Of a stretch of DNA of 64,000 bases, positions 1 through 8,861 are shown piece by piece. The notes below the pieces were generated by a model. It ran no database searches. It was not told the origin of the DNA and saw only the letters and a program-made list of their open reading frames with translations. Numbering within the stretch: the stretch's first letter is position 1; each line of letters begins with the position of its first letter. The position numbers were made by a program, and so were the translations under genes. This stretch comes from Humitalea rosea (lineage in GTDB: Bacteria > Pseudomonadota > Alphaproteobacteria > Acetobacterales > Acetobacteraceae), in contig NZ_QKYU01000016.1 of the NCBI RefSeq assembly GCF_003253705.1, forward strand, positions 1-64,000, given 5' to 3'.

Positions 1-132
1 AAACACCTGCTGCGCAAGGCCGCCGCGCGCACCAGCGACGCCGTCTGCGCTACCATCGGCACTCTCCTCGACACCTACACACCCGCGGAATGCACCAACT
101 ATTTCACCCATTCAGGATACAATCGAACCTAA
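1..132 (+). mobile_element. IS630-family transposase, C-terminal fragment
   Basis: The frame is open from base 1 to the TAA at 130-132 and encodes the last 43 residues of a protein cut by the window edge. The pattern LLRKAAARTSDAV, then IGTLLDTYTPAECTNYF and a closing SGY is typical of the C-terminus of IS630-type DDE transposases (established family knowledge). Only the tail is visible, so whether the element is intact outside the window cannot be judged. It lies 12 bp from the stop of the convergent dehydrogenase gene, so an insertion sequence borders this catabolic cluster. Confidence 0.75.
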
Positions 133-144
133 ACGCATCCCGCT

Positions 145-1116
145 CTATCGCGTGAGCACGGCGGGGTTGACCACATCGATCGGACGCCCCGCGGCAAAAG
201 CCTTGATCTGGTCAGTCGCGTTGGTCAGCAGCGGGCCATACATCTCGCGCACCGAATAGCCGAGATGCGGCGTGCACAGCGCATTGGCCATGCCGATCAA
301 CGGGTCCGCCGCGCCCAGCACCGGCTCGTCGTCGAAGACATCGACGGCGGCGCGCCCGGGCCTGCCGGCAGCCAAGGCGGCGGCGAGCACCCCCGGCGCG
401 ATCAACCCCGCGCGCCCCGTGTTCACCAGCAGCGCATCCGGCTTCATCCGCGCCAGATCCACCGCCGACACGATGCCACGCGTCTCATCATTGAGTGCCA
501 GATGCAGGCTGAGCACATCGGCGGTGGCGAAGAGCGCGTCGCGATCCTCCGCGACGGCGAAGCCGGCCTCGCGGGCCCGCTGGTTCGCGCTCTCCCGCCC
601 CCAGCAAACCACCCGCATGCCAAAGGCCTTGCCGATGCTGGCGACCAGGCTGCCGATCGCGCCGAAGCCATAGACGCCAAGCGTCTTGCCCGAGATCGTC
701 GTGCCGATCGAGTCGAGCCACAGCCCATCGCGCAGGCGCTGCGCCTCGCGCGGGATATCCCGCAGCGCGGCCAGGATCAGCCCCCAGGTCAGCTCGGCGG
801 TGGCGCTGGACTGCCCGGTGCCGCGCGCGGAGACCACGATCCCATGCTCGGTGCAGGCGTCGAGATCGATATGCCCGGTGTTGCGCCCGGTCTGGCTGAC
901 CAGCCGCAGCTTCGGCAGGCGCTCGATCACCGCGCGCGGCAGGCGGGAGCGCTGCTGGATCAGCAGCACCGCCTCCGCATCGGCCAATCGCTCCACCATT
1001 CTATCGGCCGTCCTGGCCGTGTCGCGGAAGATGGTGACCGCATGCCCCGTGAGCGAGGAGAGGCCGATCACCTGGCGCAGCGCATCGGCGTAATCGTCGA
1101 GCACCACCACCTTCAC
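145..1116 (-). CDS. D-2-hydroxyacid dehydrogenase family protein
   Basis: 323 aa if the GTG at 1116 is used. This start overlaps the stop of the upstream racemase-like gene by 4 nt (GTGA), which implies translational coupling and is why I prefer it to longer in-frame starts. The protein has the usual two-domain plan. A Rossmann fold carries the dinucleotide loop GVYGFGAIGS near residue 150. The catalytic set of the D-isomer-specific 2-hydroxyacid dehydrogenase family is visible as Arg235 (NTGRAG), Glu264 (DVFDDEP) and His284 (CTPHLG). It should reduce or oxidise a 2-oxo/2-hydroxy acid with NAD(P)H in the cytoplasm. The substrate cannot be read from sequence. Its coupling to a racemase-like protein, divergent from a tctC gene, suggests catabolism of an imported organic acid. 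Confidence 0.9.
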   Translation of the reverse strand: MKVVVLDDYADALRQVIGLSSLTGHAVTIFRDTARTADRMVERLADAEAVLLIQQRSRLPRAVIERLPKLRLVSQTGRNTGHIDLDACTEHGIVVSARGTGQSSATAELTWGLILAALRDIPREAQRLRDGLWLDSIGTTISGKTLGVYGFGAIGSLVASIGKAFGMRVVCWGRESANQRAREAGFAVAEDRDALFATADVLSLHLALNDETRGIVSAVDLARMKPDALLVNTGRAGLIAPGVLAAALAAGRPGRAAVDVFDDEPVLGAADPLIGMANALCTPHLGYSVREMYGPLLTNATDQIKAFAAGRPIDVVNPAVLTR

Positions 1117-1976
1117 GACGAGCGGCCCTCGGTGAGGCGTCGGAACAGCTCGGGGTCGGGCGGGGCGTAGCGGCCGCGGCGGGTGACGCCGAGCCCGCTG
1201 CTGGCCCGCAGCTCGGCCAGCATGCAGGCATAGCTCCAGGTGACACCGAAGACATCCATGACCGGGGCGTCGCGGAAGCGGAAGATGCCGCGGTCCGTGA
1301 GCAGGGCGGCGATGATCCCCTCGGCCGGGATCAGCACATCGGCGCCCATCGCGAGCGCGCGTTCGGCGGCGCGCTCGAAACCCGTCAGCATCGGCTCCGG
1401 CGTCTCGAAGGAGGCATGCAACGCCTTGCCCTCCAGCGGCGGGTCGAGCGCGAGCACCGCCGCGACGCGCGACCCCAGACCATGCTGCGGCAGCGTCTTC
1501 TCGATCATGCCCTTCACATCGCCCGAGGTGGTGACGAAGCCAAGCTTGGTGCCGAGCGAACATCCGACCAGGAGCGTCGTCTCGAAGATCGACACCACGG
1601 GGATGTCCACCACGGCGCGGATCTCGGCCAGGAAAGGCTCGCTGAAGGAGCCGATGATGAAGGCGTCATACCCCTCGCGCTCGGCGGTGATCGCCTGGTC
1701 GATGATGCGATCCAGGATGCGGTGATAGATGAAGGCATTCCCGAGGGAGACCGAAACCGCCTTCCCGCCATAGGTGCCGGGCGGCAGGCCGAAGGTCTCG
1801 ACCACCGCGCGCTCGCCAAGGGCCCGCTCGCCCAGGCGGACCAGGGCCGCGCTATAGGCATTTCCGCGATTCAGCTCCGTTACCGCGATGATGCGCGGTG
1901 GGTGGCACGCGCCGATCCGGCATGTGGCGCTGCTCACCCCGGGATCCGTCGAAAGAAGCCGTAAAAGGCTCTGCAT
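1113..1976 (-). CDS. Asp/Glu racemase-superfamily protein lacking the usual catalytic cysteines
   Basis: About 287 aa from the ATG at 1976. An upstream ATG at 2012 would run into the divergent tctC, and similarity to the family begins only near RIIAVTELN, so the start is uncertain. The fold pattern resembles the Asp/Glu/hydantoin racemase superfamily: EGYDAFIIGSFSEP, then DIPVVSIFETT, LGFVTT and GADVLIPAEG. In active two-cysteine racemases Cys stands where this protein has Ser in IGSFSEP and Glu in IPAEG. It may therefore belong to a non-racemase branch (isomerase, decarboxylase or lyase); this is inference from motifs. It is co-translated with the downstream hydroxyacid dehydrogenase. Confidence 0.75.
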   Translation of the reverse strand: MQSLLRLLSTDPGVSSATCRIGACHPPRIIAVTELNRGNAYSAALVRLGERALGERAVVETFGLPPGTYGGKAVSVSLGNAFIYHRILDRIIDQAITAEREGYDAFIIGSFSEPFLAEIRAVVDIPVVSIFETTLLVGCSLGTKLGFVTTSGDVKGMIEKTLPQHGLGSRVAAVLALDPPLEGKALHASFETPEPMLTGFERAAERALAMGADVLIPAEGIIAALLTDRGIFRFRDAPVMDVFGVTWSYACMLAELRASSGLGVTRRGRYAPPDPELFRRLTEGRSS

Positions 1977-1992
1977 CGGGGAGGAACCGAAG

Positions 1993-2957
1993 ATGCGAAA
2001 ACTCCTAGGCATGATGGCAGCACTTCTCTTTGGCGCGATGGGGGCCGCGCAGGCGGCGTCGGATTACCCGTCCCGGCCGGTCTCGATCATGGTCCCCTAT
2101 ACCGCCGGTGGCCCTTCGGACATCGCGGTCCGGATCCTGGCGGAAGAACTCCAGAAAGTCTGGAACCAGCGTGTGCTGATCGACAACCGGCCGGGCGGCG
2201 GCACCATCATCGGCACCGCCGCGGTCGCCCGGGCCGCCCCGGATGGCTATACCCTGGCCTTCGCCGGCGGCTCCTTCGTGGTCAATGCCGCGACCCGCAC
2301 GAACCTGCCCTACGACACGCTGAACGACTTCCGCGGGATCACGGTCTTCGCCGATGCCCCGCTCGATATCGTCTCAGCCCGGGCTTCGCGGCGAGCACGC
2401 TGCCCGAGGTGATCGCCCTGGCGCGGACGCGGGAGCTCACCTTCGCCACGGCCGGGCCGGGCAGCGTCGCGCACATGTCGGGCGAGTTGTTGGCGCGGGA
2501 AACCGGCATCCGGCTGGAGCATGTGCCCTATCCCGGCGATGCCGCGGCCTTTCCCGATGTCGTCTCGGGCCGCGTCAACTTTCGCGTGGGAAGCTGGTCG
2601 GACGACCGGCAGCATGTGCAATCGGGCGCGCTGAAGCTGCTGGCGGTGTTCTATCCGCACCGCCTTCCCGACTTCCCCAATACCCCGACGGTGACGGAGA
2701 GCGTGCCCTCGATGGGCAACTACCCGGCCGGGGTGTTCAACTCCATCGTCGTGCCGGCGCGGGTGCCGGAGGAGCTGGTTGCGCAGATTTCCGATGGGCT
2801 GCGCCGGGCCCTTGCCTCCGACGGCTTCAAGCAGCGCATCAGCGCCCTTGGCCTGTATCCGCGGTACACGACCGTGGAGGAGACCGCGGTGTTCCTGCGC
2901 AACCAGGTGACCACCTGGTCGGAGATCGCGCGCAGCGCCGGCATCCTGATCCAATAG
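1993..2957 (+). pseudogene. Bug/TctC tripartite tricarboxylate binding protein, frameshifted
   Basis: The ATG at 1993 follows a GAGGAACCGA ribosome-binding site and opens a signal peptide (MRKLLGMMAALLFGAM, then AQA) leading into YPSRPVSIMVPYTAGG, the hallmark N-terminus of Bug proteins. The frame is lost near 2376-2381 and ends in an early stop at 2410-2412. The rest of the family sequence (GFAASTLPEVIALA, then GSVAHMSGELLA, FPNTPTVTES, and a C-terminus at 2957) continues in the third frame. Deletion of one base, or gain of two, explains it. Both halves look otherwise undecayed, so the break is recent or a sequencing error. If intact it would be a 320-residue periplasmic solute receptor. No TctA/TctB membrane genes are nearby. 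Confidence 0.85.
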
Positions 2958-2975
2958 GCGGCAACGTCGCGCCCG

Positions 2976-4031
2976 TCAGCCCTCGGGCGGGCGGGCGCAG
3001 GAGGCGCGGGGCAGCATCGTCGTCCGCGCCTGGAACCGCCGCGGCGGCAGGTCGGGGGTGCCGACCCGGTCCAGCAGGAAGCGCGCGGCGGCAGCACCCA
3101 GCTCACCATGGTCCCAACGCACCACCGCGATCGGCGGCGAGTGGAACTCGGCCAATTCGCTGTCCGCCCCCGCCGCGATCGACAGGTCGCGCGGGATCGA
3201 CAGCCCGAGCTGGCGCACCGCGCGCAGCACACCCGGCAGCAGCGCCGTGCCGGCCGCGAAGATCGCCGTCGGGCGATCGGGCCCGGACAGAAGCTCCAGC
3301 GCGGATTCGAAGCCATATTCGGTGGCAAAGCTGCCCAGGCGCAGCAACCCCGGCAGCACCGGCACGCCCTGCGCCTCATGCGCCTCCGAGTAGCCGCGCA
3401 GCCGCTCCCGGGTCGGGCTCAGCGACGGCTCACCGGAGATGAAGGCGATCCGCCGATGACCCAGGCTCAGCAGATGCGCGATCGCCTCCTGCGAGCCCGA
3501 GGCATGATCCACCGTCACCGCATCGAGATTGGCGGGTGCCGCGCGATCCAGCAGCGTGATCGGCACGCGGCAGCGATTCAGCAGCCCCAGCAGATGCGGG
3601 CTGCGTTCGGAGGAGGTGGCGATCACCAGCCCATCCACCCGCCGCAGCTCGAAGCTGCGCAGCAGATCCCGTTCCCGCGCGAAGGTGTGGTAGGAGGAGG
3701 CGACGAACAGCGCATGGCCGCGCGCATCGAGTTCACGCTGCATGGCATCGGCGAAGCGCGCCAGCACCGGGACGGTCAGGTCGCGGACGACGCAGGCGAA
3801 GGAGCGCGTGGCGCCGCCACGCAGGCTGCGGGCGGAGGCATCGGGCGTGAAGCCGAGCTGCCGCACGGCCTTTTCCACGCGACCGCGCAGCTCCACCCCG
3901 ACATTGGCGCTGTCATTGATGACGCGGGAGACGGTGCCGATGGACACCTCGGCAAGCCGCGCGACATCGCGGATCGTCGGTACGCCATTTGGCGTCTCGC
4001 CCTTGCGGCCGGCCGGCGGCCGAAGCGTCAT
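2976..4031 (-). CDS. LacI-family transcriptional regulator
   Basis: 351 aa from the ATG at 4031. The N-terminus has the LacI helix-turn-helix (TIRDVARLAEVSIGTVSRVI) at about residues 20-39, a hinge region, then a periplasmic-binding-protein-like sensor domain with SLGHRRIAFISG and the RERLRGY segment typical of the GalR/LacI family. The usual family length is 330-350, so it is complete. It is the last gene of the minus-strand cluster starting with hyuA at 10904 and probably regulates it. A LacI-type palindrome lies 34-46 bp upstream of hyuA. The effector is unknown. It is convergent with the frameshifted tctC, with only 18 bp between the stops and no clear terminator. Confidence 0.93.
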   Translation of the reverse strand: MTLRPPAGRKGETPNGVPTIRDVARLAEVSIGTVSRVINDSANVGVELRGRVEKAVRQLGFTPDASARSLRGGATRSFACVVRDLTVPVLARFADAMQRELDARGHALFVASSYHTFARERDLLRSFELRRVDGLVIATSSERSPHLLGLLNRCRVPITLLDRAAPANLDAVTVDHASGSQEAIAHLLSLGHRRIAFISGEPSLSPTRERLRGYSEAHEAQGVPVLPGLLRLGSFATEYGFESALELLSGPDRPTAIFAAGTALLPGVLRAVRQLGLSIPRDLSIAAGADSELAEFHSPPIAVVRWDHGELGAAAARFLLDRVGTPDLPPRRFQARTTMLPRASCARPPEG

Positions 4032-4113
4032 GCCGATGCATCCCGTGCTGTTCGCATGCGGGCGAGACTGTCCCAGATCTCGCCCGCGCGCATCCCCCCA
4101 TGGGCGGGGGCGG

Positions 4114-5115
4114 TCAGCTCTCGATGGTGATATGCGCCTCCCGGACCACCTGGCCCCAGCGCGCGGATTCCTGCCGCAGGAATTCCGCGAAGCGCGTGGG
4201 GCCGTAGGCGAGCTTGGTGAAGCCGTTGGTCCGCAGCACATTCCCGAACTCGGGGGTGGCCAGCACCTCCTGCACGGCGGCGTTCAGGGCCTCGGCCATG
4301 GCAGGCGTGGTGCCCGGGGCGGCGAGCAGCCCGATCCAGGCGTCGGCGACCATGGGCAGGCCGGCCTCGGCCATCGTCGGCACATCCGGCACCATGGCAA
4401 AGCGCTCGGCGCTGGCGACCGCGAGCATGCGCAGCCGTGCCCGTTGCGGGTTGGCGACGGCGACCGGCACCATCATCACATCGACCTGGTCGGCGGTGAT
4501 GGCCAGGACCGCGGGGCCGGCGCCCTGGTAGGGGACGTGGACCATGGTGGTGCCGGAGGCGAGGCAGAACATCTCCCCGGCCGCATGCGAGGCGCTGGCG
4601 ACGCCGTAGGAGGCATAGGTCAGCGGCTGCGGCGTGTTCTTGGCGAGTTCCACGAGTTGGCTGACCGATGTCACCGGCAGGCCGGGCCGGGTCACCAGGG
4701 CGAAGACCACGCTGGCCACACCCGTCACCGGCACGAATTCGGCGACATTGTAGGGCAGGCGCGGGTTCGCGGCCGGCAGCACGGTATGGGTATCGGCGGT
4801 GGCCAGCAGCACGGCATGGCCATCCGGCGGCGAGGCCAGCAGGCCCATGGTGGCCACGACGCCGCTGCCGCCGGGCCGGTTCTCGATGACCAGCGACTGG
4901 CCGAGCTTGGCGCCGAGATTCTGCGAGATCAGCCGCGCCAGCATGTCGGTGGCGCCACCGGGCGGATAGGGCACCAGCACGCGCACGGGCCGGTTGGGAC
5001 GCCAGGCGCCCTGCGCCACGGCCGGGCTCGCCAGCCCGGGGAGGGCCGCGATGGTTGCCGCCCCGAGCAGCGCACGGCGGCTCGGCGAGGTGATGGTGCC
5101 TTTATGATCGGTCAT
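4114..5115 (-). CDS. Bug/TctC family periplasmic solute-binding protein
   Basis: 333 aa. The ATG at 5115 is preceded by GGGAGG at good spacing. A twin-arginine-type leader (SPSRRALLGAATIAALPGLA, then AVAQG) leads into RPVRVLVPYPPGGATD and the ENRPGGSG loop, both standard in Bug receptors. Internal YASYGVASASH and VPYQGAGPA motifs contact the carboxylate ligand in characterised family members. It probably captures a carboxylated substrate in the periplasm for the CoA-dependent catabolic operon in which it lies (downstream of the enoyl-CoA hydratase, upstream of the LacI regulator). No TctAB permease genes are linked, so uptake must use a distant transporter, or the protein acts as a sensor. 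Confidence 0.93.
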   Translation of the reverse strand: MTDHKGTITSPSRRALLGAATIAALPGLASPAVAQGAWRPNRPVRVLVPYPPGGATDMLARLISQNLGAKLGQSLVIENRPGGSGVVATMGLLASPPDGHAVLLATADTHTVLPAANPRLPYNVAEFVPVTGVASVVFALVTRPGLPVTSVSQLVELAKNTPQPLTYASYGVASASHAAGEMFCLASGTTMVHVPYQGAGPAVLAITADQVDVMMVPVAVANPQRARLRMLAVASAERFAMVPDVPTMAEAGLPMVADAWIGLLAAPGTTPAMAEALNAAVQEVLATPEFGNVLRTNGFTKLAYGPTRFAEFLRQESARWGQVVREAHITIES

Positions 5116-5161
5116 GTTTTTTTCCTCCCTTTTCCTTGGTCCACAGCCTGCCCGGTGCGGG

Positions 5162-5971
5162 TCAGGCGCCCTTGAAACGCGGCGGCCGCTTCTCGTTGTA
5201 GGCGGCGATGCCCTCACGCCGGTCGTCGGTCGGGATCAGCTGGTAGTAGGCTTCGATCTCGAACAGCATGCCGGTGCGCAGATCCGTCTGCAGACCGTTG
5301 TCCACCGACTTCTTCGCCTGGCGCACGGAGATCGGCGCGTTGGCGCAGATACGGGCGGCGGTGGCGAGCACCTCCTCCAGCACGCGGCCGGGCTCGCACA
5401 GCCGGTTCACGATGCCCCAGGCCAGCGCCTGTTCGGCGGTGAAGGGCTCGCCGGTGAAGATGGCTTCCTTGGCGCGGCGGGCGCCGATCGCGCGCGGCAG
5501 ATGCTGCGTGCCGCCGCCGCCGGGCATGATGCCGCGGGTCACCTCGGTCAGCGCGAAACGGGCGGTGTTCACGGCGTAGCAGAAGTCGCAGGACATCGCG
5601 ATTTCGAGCCCGCCCGCGAAGGCCGCGCCATTGATCGCCCCGATCAGCGGCGCCGGGCAGGCGAGCAGCGCGCGCATCATCCGCTCGAACATGTAGTGCT
5701 GGCGCGAGAAGTCGGCATCGCTCATGCCGTCGCGCTCCTTCAGGTCGGCGCCGGCGCAGAAGACGCGCTCGCCCGCCCCGGTCAGCACGACGCAGCGATA
5801 GGCGTCGGGCACGACCTCCAGCGCGTTGAAGACGGCGATGATCTCCTCGCCCATCGTGCTGCTCATCGCATTGGCGCGTTCGGGGCGGTTCAGCGTGACC
5901 AGAAGCACGCCCTCGCTGGGCTCGGCAATGGCGAGCGTCTGGAAGGGCCGGTCGAGTTCGGCGAGCCTCAT
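5162..5971 (-). CDS. Enoyl-CoA hydratase/isomerase (crotonase) family protein
   Basis: 269 aa. The ATG at 5971 overlaps the stop of the CaiB-type gene by 4 nt. Crotonase signatures are present: the oxyanion-hole stretch CAGADLKER, the second one GAAFAGGLEIAMSCDF, and GIMPGGGGTQHLPRAIG. Both acidic residues that act as catalytic bases in true hydratases are kept, one in ALTEVTRG and one in AKEAIFTG, so hydratase activity is plausible. It should add water to, or isomerise, a CoA thioester made by the upstream CoA-transferase. The exact acyl chain is unknown. Confidence 0.92.
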   Translation of the reverse strand: MRLAELDRPFQTLAIAEPSEGVLLVTLNRPERANAMSSTMGEEIIAVFNALEVVPDAYRCVVLTGAGERVFCAGADLKERDGMSDADFSRQHYMFERMMRALLACPAPLIGAINGAAFAGGLEIAMSCDFCYAVNTARFALTEVTRGIMPGGGGTQHLPRAIGARRAKEAIFTGEPFTAEQALAWGIVNRLCEPGRVLEEVLATAARICANAPISVRQAKKSVDNGLQTDLRTGMLFEIEAYYQLIPTDDRREGIAAYNEKRPPRFKGA

Positions 5972-7131
5972 GGCGCGTCCTCCTTGATGGGTGCGGTGGC
6001 AAGCATGTGCTGGTGTTCGCCGAGGCGCGGCGCGCGGCCGGCCAGCGGCGGCCGGTGCCCGTCGAAGGACACCGGCAGGGCCACCGTCCGCACCCCATCC
6101 TCCGGCGTGGCGGCGAGCATGCCGAGCGCCTGGGTCTGCGGATGCGCCAAAGCGGCGTCCAGGGTCAGGACCGGGCCGCAGGGCACCCCGGCGGCGGCGA
6201 GGGCCGCACTCAGCTCCTGCGTGGTGCGCAGCCGCACCGCCTCGGCCAGCAGGACGATGAGGGTAGTGCGATTGGCGACGCGGCCGCCATTGGTCGCGAA
6301 GCGCGGATCGGTCGCGAGCCCCGGCAAGCCGAGTGCGGCACAGAGCCGCGCGAACAGCAGGTCGTTTCCCGCCGCGATCATGATCGGCCCATCGGCGCAA
6401 TCGAAGGCCTGGTGCGGCACGATATTGCCGACGCCGGAGCCGAGGCGCTCCGGCAGCAAGCCGCTCGCGAGATAGTCGGAGGCCGGCACGGTGAGCCAGG
6501 CCAGCGCGGTTTCGTAGAGCGACACATCGACGATGCCGCCGCGCCCGGTGTCCTTGCGGCGCAGCAGGGCGGCGAGGATGCCGAGTGCTGCCCAGATGCC
6601 GGTGCCGATGTCGTTGATCGCGACCGGCACGCGGCTCGCCGGCTCGCCCGGATGGCCGAGCATGCTCATCAGCCCGCTCGCCGCCTGGATCAGCGGATCA
6701 TAGCCCGGGTCGTTGCGCTGCGGGCCGCGGTGGCCGAAGGCGCCGATGTTGCAATAGACCAGGGACGGCTTGGCCTCGGTCAGCGCCGGGCCACCCAGCC
6801 CGACGGCGTCCAGCGTGCCGACGCGCAGGTTCTGCAACACCACATCGGCGCGGTCGAGGATGAGCGCGCGCAGGGCCGCGGCCGTGCCGGGATCGCGCAG
6901 ATCGGCGCGCAGGCTGCGCTTGCCGCGATTGACGGCGTGGAACAGCACCGCCGCCCCGGCCGCGAAGGGCGGGCCCCAGTCGCGGGCATGGTCGCCCTTG
7001 CCCGCGTTCTCGACCTTCAGCACCGTGGCGCCGAGGTCGGCCAGCACCATGCCGGCGAAGGGACCGGCCAGGCTATGGCCGATCTCCACCACGAACATGC
7101 CGGCCAGGGGCAGGGGGGCTGGGTCAGCCAA
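5968..7131 (-). CDS. CaiB/BaiF (family III) CoA-transferase
   Basis: About 387 aa with a TTG start at 7131, which overlaps the hyuB stop by 8 nt. An ATG at 7098 (MFVVEIGHSLAGPFAG) is the alternative and would shorten it by 11 residues. The N-terminal SLAGPFAGMVLADLGATVLK and the mid-protein GYDPLIQAASGLMSMLG, which includes the catalytic-Asp region of formyl-CoA transferases, identify the family. The C-terminal GVPCGPVLTLDAALAHPQTQ segment is also typical. It moves CoA between carboxylic acids in the cytoplasm and so activates the pathway substrate for the adjacent enoyl-CoA hydratase. Confidence 0.92.
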   Translation of the reverse strand: MADPAPLPLAGMFVVEIGHSLAGPFAGMVLADLGATVLKVENAGKGDHARDWGPPFAAGAAVLFHAVNRGKRSLRADLRDPGTAAALRALILDRADVVLQNLRVGTLDAVGLGGPALTEAKPSLVYCNIGAFGHRGPQRNDPGYDPLIQAASGLMSMLGHPGEPASRVPVAINDIGTGIWAALGILAALLRRKDTGRGGIVDVSLYETALAWLTVPASDYLASGLLPERLGSGVGNIVPHQAFDCADGPIMIAAGNDLLFARLCAALGLPGLATDPRFATNGGRVANRTTLIVLLAEAVRLRTTQELSAALAAAGVPCGPVLTLDAALAHPQTQALGMLAATPEDGVRTVALPVSFDGHRPPLAGRAPRLGEHQHMLATAPIKEDAP

Positions 7132-8851
7132 GACCGGCCTCCCGCAGCAGCGCCTCGGCCTCGGCCGAGGGAACGCCAAGACCGGCCACGGTCACATAGC
7201 CATCGCGCAGATCATCCAGGATGCGTTCGCGCTTGCGCAGCGCGGGGTCGCCATAGCCGCCGCTGCCGGCGGGCTGCAACAAAACCTGGTCGCCAGCATG
7301 CACGATCTCATGCCCGGACTTGGCGGGCACCCGGACGGTGCTGCCGTCAGCGCGCCGGATCTCGCACCGAAACGTGCTGCCGGCCTCGCCACCGAACTGG
7401 CCGAGCGGGGGATGGATGCCGCGTTCGCCGCAGACGGTGAAGGTCGCCTCGTCATACTCGACGCGATAGACGCGGCGGGAGGTGAGGCCGCCACGGAACT
7501 CGCCCGCGCCGCCGGTATCGGGGACCAACGACCATTCCTCGACGGTCAACGGCGAGGTCTGCTCGATCAATTCGACCGCGGTGCTGCCGGCATTGCCGAC
7601 ATAGACGCGGATGCCGTTGACGCCATCCTTGTCCGGCCGCGCGCCCATGCCGCCGGCATGCGGATCGATCATGCCGACGAAGGGGCGGCCGGTGCGGCGC
7701 ACGCGCTCCGCATCCGGATCGGGGCCACCGAAGACGCCGGAGAAGGCGCCGCAATTGCTCTGCCCGACCACGCGCCTCGGCACCGCCGGGGCCAGCGCCC
7801 GCAGCAGCAGGTCGATCAGCCGCGGCGAGGTTTCGGTGTTGCCCGCGACCACGGAGGCCGGGAAGGAGCAATTCACCAGGCTGCCCTTGGGCGCATCGAT
7901 CGAGACCGGACGGTAGCAGCCCTGGTTGATCGGGATGGAGACATCCGTGATCGCCTTCACCGTGAACCAGGTGCTGTTGCAGGTCACGGAGAAGGGGCAG
8001 TTGATGCCACCGCGCGTCTGCGGGCCGGTGCCGGCGTAGTCGAAGTGGATGGAATCGCCGGACTTCGTGATCTTCACCTTGATCGGGATCTCGGCGGTCG
8101 GCCAGCCGGCCGGGCCGGCGACGGGCTCGACCTTATCCTCGGCTTCGTAGACGCCATCGGGGATCTGGCGGATCGCTTCCCGCATCAGCCGCTCGGAATG
8201 ATCCAGCGCGCGGGCCATGGCATCGCGCAGCGCATCGACGCCATGCTTGCGCGCCATCGCCGCGATTCGCCGGTCACCCACGAAGCAGCCCGCGTATTGC
8301 GCCTGGATATCCAGCAGCCGCACCGAGGGATCGCGCGTGTTCTGCACGATCAGGGTCATCACATCCTCGACCGGCTTGTCATCGCGGTAGAGCAGGACAG
8401 GCGGGATGCGCACGCCTTCCGCAAAAATGTCCCAGGTCATGGCGGTGTAGGAGCCGGGGGCCTGGCCGCCGATGTCGGTCCAATGCCCGCGTGTCATGAC
8501 GAAGGCGATGATCTGGCCATCGACGAAGACGGGGCGGGTGAACTGCACATCCGGCTGGTGGTTGCCGCCGCCGAGGTAGGCGTCGTTGCTGACGATCACA
8601 TCGCCCGGCCGCAGCCGGTCACGGCCGATCGCCTCGACCGAGGCCTTGGTGGAGATCACCGCCGAGCCCAGCATGGTCGGGATGTCATTGCCCTGCGCGA
8701 CAAGCTGCATCTCGGCATCGAACACCGCCGCCGAGGCGTCGCCGCCCGAATGCACGATGGGGCTGCCGGCCGTCCGCATCATCGCGATCTTCATTTCGCG
8801 GGCGCAGGCGTAGAGTCCGTTGCGGAGGATCTCGTAGGTCACGATGTCCAC
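7124..8851 (-). CDS. Hydantoinase B/oxoprolinase-family subunit
   Basis: 575 aa, GTG start at 8851, 10 bp after the hyuA stop. The sequence carries the HyuB core: IVTYEILRNGLYACAREM at the N-terminus, SNDAYLGGGNHQPDVQ, HWTDIGGQAPGS, and NTETSPRLIDLLLRALA. Length fits the 530-600 aa norm. With HyuA it forms an ATP-dependent enzyme of the N-methylhydantoinase/5-oxoprolinase/acetone-carboxylase superfamily. Members hydrolyse cyclic imides or lactams, or carboxylate ketones. The neighbouring CoA-transferase and crotonase make a carboxylation or ring-opening step ahead of CoA activation reasonable, but the substrate is inference. Confidence 0.94.
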   Translation of the reverse strand: MDIVTYEILRNGLYACAREMKIAMMRTAGSPIVHSGGDASAAVFDAEMQLVAQGNDIPTMLGSAVISTKASVEAIGRDRLRPGDVIVSNDAYLGGGNHQPDVQFTRPVFVDGQIIAFVMTRGHWTDIGGQAPGSYTAMTWDIFAEGVRIPPVLLYRDDKPVEDVMTLIVQNTRDPSVRLLDIQAQYAGCFVGDRRIAAMARKHGVDALRDAMARALDHSERLMREAIRQIPDGVYEAEDKVEPVAGPAGWPTAEIPIKVKITKSGDSIHFDYAGTGPQTRGGINCPFSVTCNSTWFTVKAITDVSIPINQGCYRPVSIDAPKGSLVNCSFPASVVAGNTETSPRLIDLLLRALAPAVPRRVVGQSNCGAFSGVFGGPDPDAERVRRTGRPFVGMIDPHAGGMGARPDKDGVNGIRVYVGNAGSTAVELIEQTSPLTVEEWSLVPDTGGAGEFRGGLTSRRVYRVEYDEATFTVCGERGIHPPLGQFGGEAGSTFRCEIRRADGSTVRVPAKSGHEIVHAGDQVLLQPAGSGGYGDPALRKRERILDDLRDGYVTVAGLGVPSAEAEALLREAGLG

Positions 8852-8861
8852 GGGTGCGTCC

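Noticed and set aside
1888-1992. Longer start for the tctC frame at 1888
   Set aside because: The extension overlaps the divergent racemase gene and the signal peptide clearly begins at 1993 behind a ribosome-binding site.
2354-3442. Long open frames running opposite to or across real genes, such as this 362-codon one
   Set aside because: They are rich in Arg, Gly, Pro and Ala with no motifs, as expected for shadow frames in high-GC coding DNA.
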